A program made the translations under genes and the position numbers. From Pseudomonadota bacterium (GTDB taxonomy: Bacteria; Myxococcota_A; UBA796; SXON01): a DNA stretch of 11,325 bases. The notes beneath the pieces were generated by a model. That model saw only the letters and a program-made list of their open reading frames with translations, ran no database searches and was not told where the DNA came from. Of this stretch, positions 7,779 to 11,325 are shown piece by piece (the stretch's first letter is position 1; each line of letters opens with the position of its first letter). Where the stretch lies: contig SXOM01000580.1 in NCBI GenBank assembly GCA_005776735.1, forward strand, positions 1 to 11,325, in the 5' to 3' direction.

Positions 7779-9374
7779 TCAGGGCCGGAGCGTCAACGGC
7801 CGCTTTCCGCCGGTGCACTTGAGGTTGGAGCGTGCGTCTTCGGCGCAGCTCAGCACGATGCCCTCGGCGGGGAGGGTGAGCGCGGCGCGGAGCGGCTCGC
7901 GGCCCACCAGCTTGATGACCAGGTCGTAGTCGCCCGCCGGCGCGGCGGTGTCAGCCACCTTCTTGACGTCGACCACCGCCGCCCCGCCGGCCTCGAGTCG
8001 GATCCACTGGGCGGAGGCCCCGGTGACCTCGATCTTCACCGGCGCGCCGGTGACCTCCGGCGTCGGGTCGGGCGGCGGGACGACGGGGCCCGGGTCGGCG
8101 GCGACGTCCGGCGGGGGAGGGGCCTCGGGCTGGCTCATGGCGTACCACACCCCGACCCCGATCAGGGCGAGCACGACGATGCCGCCGGCGACGAGCGTGA
8201 ACAGGCCGGCGCCGACCATCAGGGCGGTGCCGGAGCCCCCCTCTTCGTCCGCTTCGGGCTCGGGCGCGCGGCTGGGCGGGCGCGAGCGGGCGGTGGCGCG
8301 CTCGGGACGCGGCTCGGGGCGCGGCTCGGCGCGCGGCTCGGCGCGGGGGGTGACCGGGTCGCGGGTGGGCGTGGGCCGGGGACCCGACGGCCGACCCGAG
8401 TCGAGCGGGTTGACCATGAGGCGCCGCCCCGCGAGCGCACCGCCGGAGCGATCGCCCTGGACCTGCTGCGCGAGCGGTTGCACCACCTCGTGCGCGAACC
8501 GGTCGAGGACCGGCCCCGAACACTGCTCGACGAAGGCACGGAGCAGCTTCACGAGCTGGTCGGCGGTGGGCCGCACGCTCGGCTCGCTCGCGAGCATCTG
8601 GCCGAGCACCTGGCGCAGCGTGAGGTCCCACTCGACGTTGGGCATGCCGAGTTGATCGAGCCGGGCGATGGCCTGGGCGATGGCCTCGTCGTGCTCGCCG
8701 ACGTCCATCGGCAAGAGCGGCAACCACTCCGAACGCAGGAGCTCCAGGAGCACCAGGCCGAGCGCGTACACATCGCCGGCGTGTTCGCCCCGGTCGCCTT
8801 CGCGCCGCTCGGGCGACATGTACTTGAGCGAGCCGAACCGCATCGCGCCGGTCTCGGCGCTGCGGAAGATGTGGCTGCTGCGCGCGGTCCCGAAGTCGAG
8901 GACCCGCACCTCGCCCTCGGTGCTGAGCATGATGTTGCTGGGCTTGACGTCGCGGTGCACCACGCGGAGTGGCCCCTCGAGGCCGGTGGGGACGCGGAAG
9001 TAGGCCGCTTCGAGGGCCGACGCGGCCTCCAACGTGATCTGCAGCGCCACCTTGGCGGGAACGCGCTGCCGCCGCTCGTGCAGCGCGTCGACGAGCTGCT
9101 TGAGGTCGAGCCCGTCGACGTACTCCATGATGATCGCGGTCTGCCCGTCGACCTCGACGAGGTCTTCCACCCGGAGGATGTTCTTGTGGCGCAGGCGACC
9201 GAGCAGGCGCGCTTCGTCGCGCGTGCGGTTGACGATGTCCTGCTGCTCGTTCCACTGCTCGCGGAGGATCTTGACGGCGACGATCCGGTCGAGACCACCG
9301 GAGCCGCGGACCTCGGCGAGGTACAAGCGGGCGAAGGTTCCGGCGTTGATCTCGTGGAGGAGCAGAAGCTCCAT
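7779..9374 (-). CDS. Membrane-anchored Hanks-type serine/threonine protein kinase
   Basis: Predicted 531-aa protein kinase. The catalytic domain (about 1-282) has the ATP-binding lysine K35 (VAVK), a likely helix-C glutamate E54, HRDVKPSN with catalytic D142, DFG at 160-162 and SPE at 187-189. It should therefore be active. The glycine loop is reduced (INAGTFARLY, with only the middle Gly). A Pro/Arg/Glu-rich linker (about 328-375) leads to one transmembrane helix (about 384-413). A second Pro-rich linker and a small extracytoplasmic domain follow, with cysteines C510 and C520 that could form a disulfide. That tail resembles the small beta domains of bacterial kinases but I cannot name it. 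The start at 9374 has a strong GGAGGA site six bases away. An in-frame ATG at 9401 with a weaker purine site (GGAGAAGG) would add nine residues. It is the first gene of the minus-strand run. Confidence 0.93.
   Translation of the reverse strand: MELLLLHEINAGTFARLYLAEVRGSGGLDRIVAVKILREQWNEQQDIVNRTRDEARLLGRLRHKNILRVEDLVEVDGQTAIIMEYVDGLDLKQLVDALHERRQRVPAKVALQITLEAASALEAAYFRVPTGLEGPLRVVHRDVKPSNIMLSTEGEVRVLDFGTARSSHIFRSAETGAMRFGSLKYMSPERREGDRGEHAGDVYALGLVLLELLRSEWLPLLPMDVGEHDEAIAQAIARLDQLGMPNVEWDLTLRQVLGQMLASEPSVRPTADQLVKLLRAFVEQCSGPVLDRFAHEVVQPLAQQVQGDRSGGALAGRRLMVNPLDSGRPSGPRPTPTRDPVTPRAEPRAEPRPEPRPERATARSRPPSRAPEPEADEEGGSGTALMVGAGLFTLVAGGIVVLALIGVGVWYAMSQPEAPPPPDVAADPGPVVPPPDPTPEVTGAPVKIEVTGASAQWIRLEAGGAAVVDVKKVADTAAPAGDYDLVIKLVGREPLRAALTLPAEGIVLSCAEDARSNLKCTGGKRPLTLRP
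8302..8349. repeat. 12-base tandem repeat in the kinase linker
   Basis: Near-identical 12-base units (TCGGsGCGCGGC type) start at 8302, 8314, 8326 and partially 8338. On the minus strand they encode alternating Pro-Arg-Ala-Glu and Pro-Arg-Pro-Glu in the juxtamembrane linker. Such a run could vary in copy number between strains and so change linker length. Confidence 0.7.
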
Positions 9375-9380
9375 CCCGCG

Positions 9381-9386
9381 TCCTCC
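9381..9386 (-). promoter_or_regulatory. Ribosome binding site of the kinase gene
   Basis: On the minus strand GGAGGA sits six bases before the ATG at 9374. It is the strongest such site in the minus-strand run, which favours this start over the in-frame ATG at 9401 and fits the kinase being the first gene of the operon. Confidence 0.65.
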
Positions 9387-9450
9387 GCCCGCTACATCCA
9401 TCCCTGCCCTTCTCCCACACGAAGCCTTATTCCGCGAAGCCGCGCGGCGC

Positions 9451-9477
9451 TTGCCCCCGCGGGGGCCCCGCAATAAT
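9451..9477 (+). promoter_or_regulatory. Possible promoter for the plus-strand envelope cassette
   Basis: AATAAT at 9472-9477 matches five of six bases of a sigma-70 -10 box, in a locally AT-richer spot 23 bases before the ATG at 9500. A weak -35-like TTGCCC lies at 9451-9456, but the spacer is only 15 bases. The -35-like box overlaps the palindrome at 9453-9466. No equally good candidate was seen for the minus-strand operon. Confidence 0.25.
9453..9466. promoter_or_regulatory. 14-base perfect palindrome in the divergent intergenic region
   Basis: GCCCCCGCGGGGGC is its own reverse complement and lies between the divergent kinase and TPR-protein genes (spacer 9375-9499). It could be an operator or a hairpin in a leader transcript. 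Very GC-rich palindromes also occur by chance in such genomes, so function is unproven. Confidence 0.35.
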
Positions 9478-9499
9478 CGGACGGCGGAGTCTGCTCCGG

Positions 9500-10522
9500 A
9501 TGTCGGTCCTCACGTTCATGCTGCTCGGGTGCGCCGCCGTTTCGGGCCTCCTCGCCGATCCTTCCAAGCAGGTCGCCGAGGCGGAGTCGAAGCTCAAGGC
9601 GGGCGATTTGGTGGGTGCGGCCCTCGTGTACGACGAGGCGCTGAAGAAGTCCGCGACGAACATCGATGTGGTGTCCGGCGCGGCGTACGTCAAGCTGCTG
9701 CAGGGCAACCCGGCCGCAGCCGACACGCTCCTGGCGTCGGTCGAGGCCACCGCGGCCGACCGCCTCCCGGAGATCAAGCTGCGCCGCGCGCTCGTCGCAG
9801 TCGAGACGGGCGACCTCGACGCGGTGCGTACCCACGCCACCGCCGCCGGCACGCCGGTCGCCCGCCTGCTCGTGGCCGAGGTCAGCCTCGCCGATGGCGA
9901 TCGGCCGGCGGCGAAGACCGCGTTCGAGGCCCTGGGCAGCGAGCCGGGGGCCGTCGGCACCACGGCCAAGGCCTACCTGGACCTCCTCAACGACGCCAAC
10001 CCGCTCCTGCCCGGCCTCGCCGAGGTCCAGGCGCTCTGGGCGCTCGGGCAGCGCCCCATCGCGGTGCGCGCCTCCGAAGACCCGGTCAAGGCGTATGCCA
10101 GCGCGCGCGAGGACGGCGCCGAGCAGTTGCTGCTGTGGGCGGGTCGGGCGGCCAGCGTGGGCGAGGCCGACATTGCGACGTCACTGCTCGATGCCATCCC
10201 CGTGGCGCCCGAAGGCCAGGTGTGGCGCGTGCAGGCTACGCGCTCGCTGGTGCTGTGCGTCAGCGGCGACGGCGCGGGCTGCCTCGCCGGCATGGAGCGC
10301 ATCTCCACCATCGCCCCGGCCGACGGGTACGCCGATGCGCGGGCCACCGCGGCGCTGCTCATCGCCGAGCGCGACGCGGAGACCGCGCGCAAGCTCCTCG
10401 AGGGCCAGAGCGGCGACGCGAGCGCCCGCGCGTGGGCCCTGCTCGGCGACATGCAGACCGCGGGAACGGTTGCCATGGATCCCGTGTTCAAGGCCCAGTT
10501 CGCGCCCGACGCGGGAGGATGA
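9500..10522 (+). CDS. TPR-like helical repeat protein, putative lipoprotein, function unknown
   Basis: The 340-aa product starts with a short hydrophobic segment ending in the lipobox LLGC (C11). The rest is an Ala/Leu-rich series of helix pairs. The first pair (about 24-50: VAEAESKLKAGDLVGAALVY, then DEALKK) reads like a tetratricopeptide repeat, and looser repeats follow to about 150 and again near 270-325. TPR arrays are protein-protein interaction scaffolds, often in envelope complexes. C253 and C261 could pair in an oxidising compartment. The signal is unusual: only ten residues precede the cysteine and none is Lys or Arg. The in-frame codons just upstream encode RRSLLR but offer no ATG, GTG or TTG. 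A modest GGAG at 9486-9489 supports the ATG at 9500. It is the first of three close plus-strand genes; the next starts four bases after the stop. Confidence 0.8.
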   Translation: MSVLTFMLLGCAAVSGLLADPSKQVAEAESKLKAGDLVGAALVYDEALKKSATNIDVVSGAAYVKLLQGNPAAADTLLASVEATAADRLPEIKLRRALVAVETGDLDAVRTHATAAGTPVARLLVAEVSLADGDRPAAKTAFEALGSEPGAVGTTAKAYLDLLNDANPLLPGLAEVQALWALGQRPIAVRASEDPVKAYASAREDGAEQLLLWAGRAASVGEADIATSLLDAIPVAPEGQVWRVQATRSLVLCVSGDGAGCLAGMERISTIAPADGYADARATAALLIAERDAETARKLLEGQSGDASARAWALLGDMQTAGTVAMDPVFKAQFAPDAGG

Positions 10523-10526
10523 AGCC

Positions 10527-10952
10527 ATGAGTTCGCTGTTCCTGGTCCTCGGGACCCTCTTCTCCACCCCCGCCGAGGCGGCGCCCAAGGCCGCCGACGA
10601 GGGCGTTCCCGTCAAGGTCGTCGTCAAGGACGAGCAGGCCCAGCCCATCGCCACGGCGGTGGTGCGGCACCCGCTCGAACAAGACCGTCACCGCGTCAAC
10701 TCCGTCGACGGCAGTTGGGAGACCAGCGTGCTCTACCTGCCCGACGGCACCGAGCTCCGCTTCACGCCGGGCCAGACGCTCGATCTCGAGATCAGCGCGC
10801 CGGGCTACGTCACCCAGGTGTTCCAGTACCAGATCCGCAAGCGCCGCAACGTGATCGAGGTCAAGCTCCACAAGATCGAGAACGAAGTGGAGCAGATCGA
10901 GGAGCCCATGATCACGTTCGGCCGCGACGTACCGCGCGAGCCCGAGGAGTAG
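10527..10952 (+). CDS. Small exported carboxypeptidase-regulatory-like domain protein
   Basis: The 141-aa product begins with a probable Sec signal (MSSLFLVLGTLFSTPAEA, likely cut after AEA near residue 19), although the n-region has no basic residue. The mature part reads as a single beta-sandwich of the carboxypeptidase-regulatory/PEGA-like kind. It comprises VPVKVVVKDEQAQPIATAVV, a turn N-S-V-D-G-S-W-E, then L-D-L-E-I-S-A-P-G-Y-V and a final strand NVIEVKL. A charged tail (about 115-141) rich in Glu follows. The start is well supported: GGGAGGA at 10513-10519 lies seven bases before the ATG, inside the end of the upstream gene. It is close to both neighbours (gaps of four and two bases), so the three probably form an operon and may act together in the envelope. 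Specific role not recognised. Confidence 0.8.
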   Translation: MSSLFLVLGTLFSTPAEAAPKAADEGVPVKVVVKDEQAQPIATAVVRHPLEQDRHRVNSVDGSWETSVLYLPDGTELRFTPGQTLDLEISAPGYVTQVFQYQIRKRRNVIEVKLHKIENEVEQIEEPMITFGRDVPREPEE

Positions 10953-10954
10953 CG

Positions 10955-11325
10955 ATGTCCCCGTCCCGCAGCTTCGCCCTGTTCGGCGTCCTCGCCTTGT
11001 TGGCGTCTCCCGCCCTCGCGGGCGGCTGGTCCGCGTACAGCGCCGCGTTCCCGACCCTGCCGTGCCCCGACGGGTGGGCGGGCTGCAAGCTCGACGGCAA
11101 GGCCGTGGGCCCGGGCATGGTGGCCGACGCCGCCGGCCGGCCCGCGCCGGCCGACGCCCGCGTGGGCTGGTTCGACCTGCAGCCCACGGCGGTGTTCTCG
11201 CCGTTCGGCACCCTTTCCCGGTACGACGGCGCGGTCGGTGGCGCCGTAGCCGCTGCGGCGCCGGTCGAGCCGCCGCCGGCACCGGTCGAGCCGCCGCCCG
11301 AGCCGGTCGAGCCGCATCACCAACG
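10955..11325 (+). CDS. Exported protein with Pro-Val-Glu-Pro repeats, incomplete at right edge
   Basis: An open frame begins at ATG 10955, two bases after the previous stop, with GAGGAG (10944-10949) five bases upstream. It stays open to the window end (123 codons). The N-terminus is a textbook Sec signal with R5 and a hydrophobic core, with likely cleavage after A22 (SPALA before GGWSAY). A conserved-looking segment follows with two cysteines, C37 and C44 (PCPDGWAGCKLDG), then VGWFDLQPTAVFSPFG. From residue 103 it has a seven-residue repeat PVEPPPA/PVEPPPE, so a Pro-rich linker to a further domain outside the window is likely. I do not recognise the family. Its spacing places it in the same operon as the two genes before it. 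Confidence 0.8.
   Translation, partial: MSPSRSFALFGVLALLASPALAGGWSAYSAAFPTLPCPDGWAGCKLDGKAVGPGMVADAAGRPAPADARVGWFDLQPTAVFSPFGTLSRYDGAVGGAVAAAAPVEPPPAPVEPPPEPVEPHHQ
11261..11314. repeat. 21-base-period repeat encoding PVEPPP units
   Basis: CCGGTCGAGCCG recurs exactly at 11261, 11282 and 11303, a period of 21 bases or seven codons. It encodes the Pro-Val-Glu-Pro linker of the exported protein at the right edge. Confidence 0.75.

Noticed and set aside
4175..7822. A 1215-codon open frame on the plus strand opposite the CorA and lipoprotein genes
   Set aside because: Its translation is a low-complexity mix rich in Gly, Ala, Arg, Val, Asp and His with no domain, and it is antisense to two genes with clear motifs. 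Stop-poor GC-rich DNA explains it.
7431..9476. A 681-codon plus-strand frame opposite the Ser/Thr kinase
   Set aside because: No recognisable domain, and its composition follows the antisense of the kinase gene, whose catalytic motifs are all in place.
1..11325. Defence system, prophage, biosynthetic cluster or insertion element
   Set aside because: No nuclease, integrase, transposase, polyketide or peptide synthetase motif, and no terminal inverted repeats were seen. Codon style is uniform across the window.

Overview
This is a GC-rich, almost fully coding window whose gene style points to a myxobacterium-like (Myxococcota / former Deltaproteobacteria) chromosome. The clues are a large lipoprotein with an acidic Ser/Asp/Thr/Gly linker behind its lipobox, carboxypeptidase-regulatory-like modules, a membrane-anchored Hanks-type Ser/Thr kinase with a Pro/Arg/Glu-rich linker, and several small envelope proteins. 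This assignment is inference from style; there is no rRNA or other marker in the window. I see no tRNA, rRNA, CRISPR array, insertion sequence, phage gene or attachment site.

Layout: (1) 55-2123, plus strand: an MscS-family mechanosensitive channel and an RlmB-type SpoU rRNA 2'-O-methyltransferase. They overlap by four bases and are probably translationally coupled. (2) 2124-2247: a short convergent intergenic stretch with hairpins. (3) 9374 down to 2248, minus strand: a tight five-gene run, in transcription order a Ser/Thr kinase with an extracytoplasmic tail, a 905-residue modular lipoprotein, a CorA-type metal transporter, an OmpR/PhoB-type response regulator and a PQQ-repeat (BamB-like) propeller protein. 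The junctions are a 22-base gap, zero gap, a 29-base gap and a 4-base overlap, so this is probably one operon. (4) 9375-9499: a 125-base divergent intergenic region with a 14-base perfect palindrome and a possible promoter. (5) 9500-11325, plus strand: three tightly packed exported proteins of unknown function (a TPR-like putative lipoprotein, a small carboxypeptidase-regulatory-like protein, and a protein with Pro-Val-Glu-Pro repeats that runs off the right edge).

How the genes may work together: most products are placed at, or act on, the cell envelope. The minus-strand operon combines a kinase, a DNA-binding response regulator with no histidine kinase beside it, a metal channel and two different beta-propeller envelope proteins. 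This could be an envelope- or ion-sensing signalling unit, but that is inference from gene order. The individual families are mostly familiar. The less familiar parts are the cysteine-punctuated module array of the 905-residue lipoprotein, the gene combination, and the divergent cassette of three unknown exported proteins.
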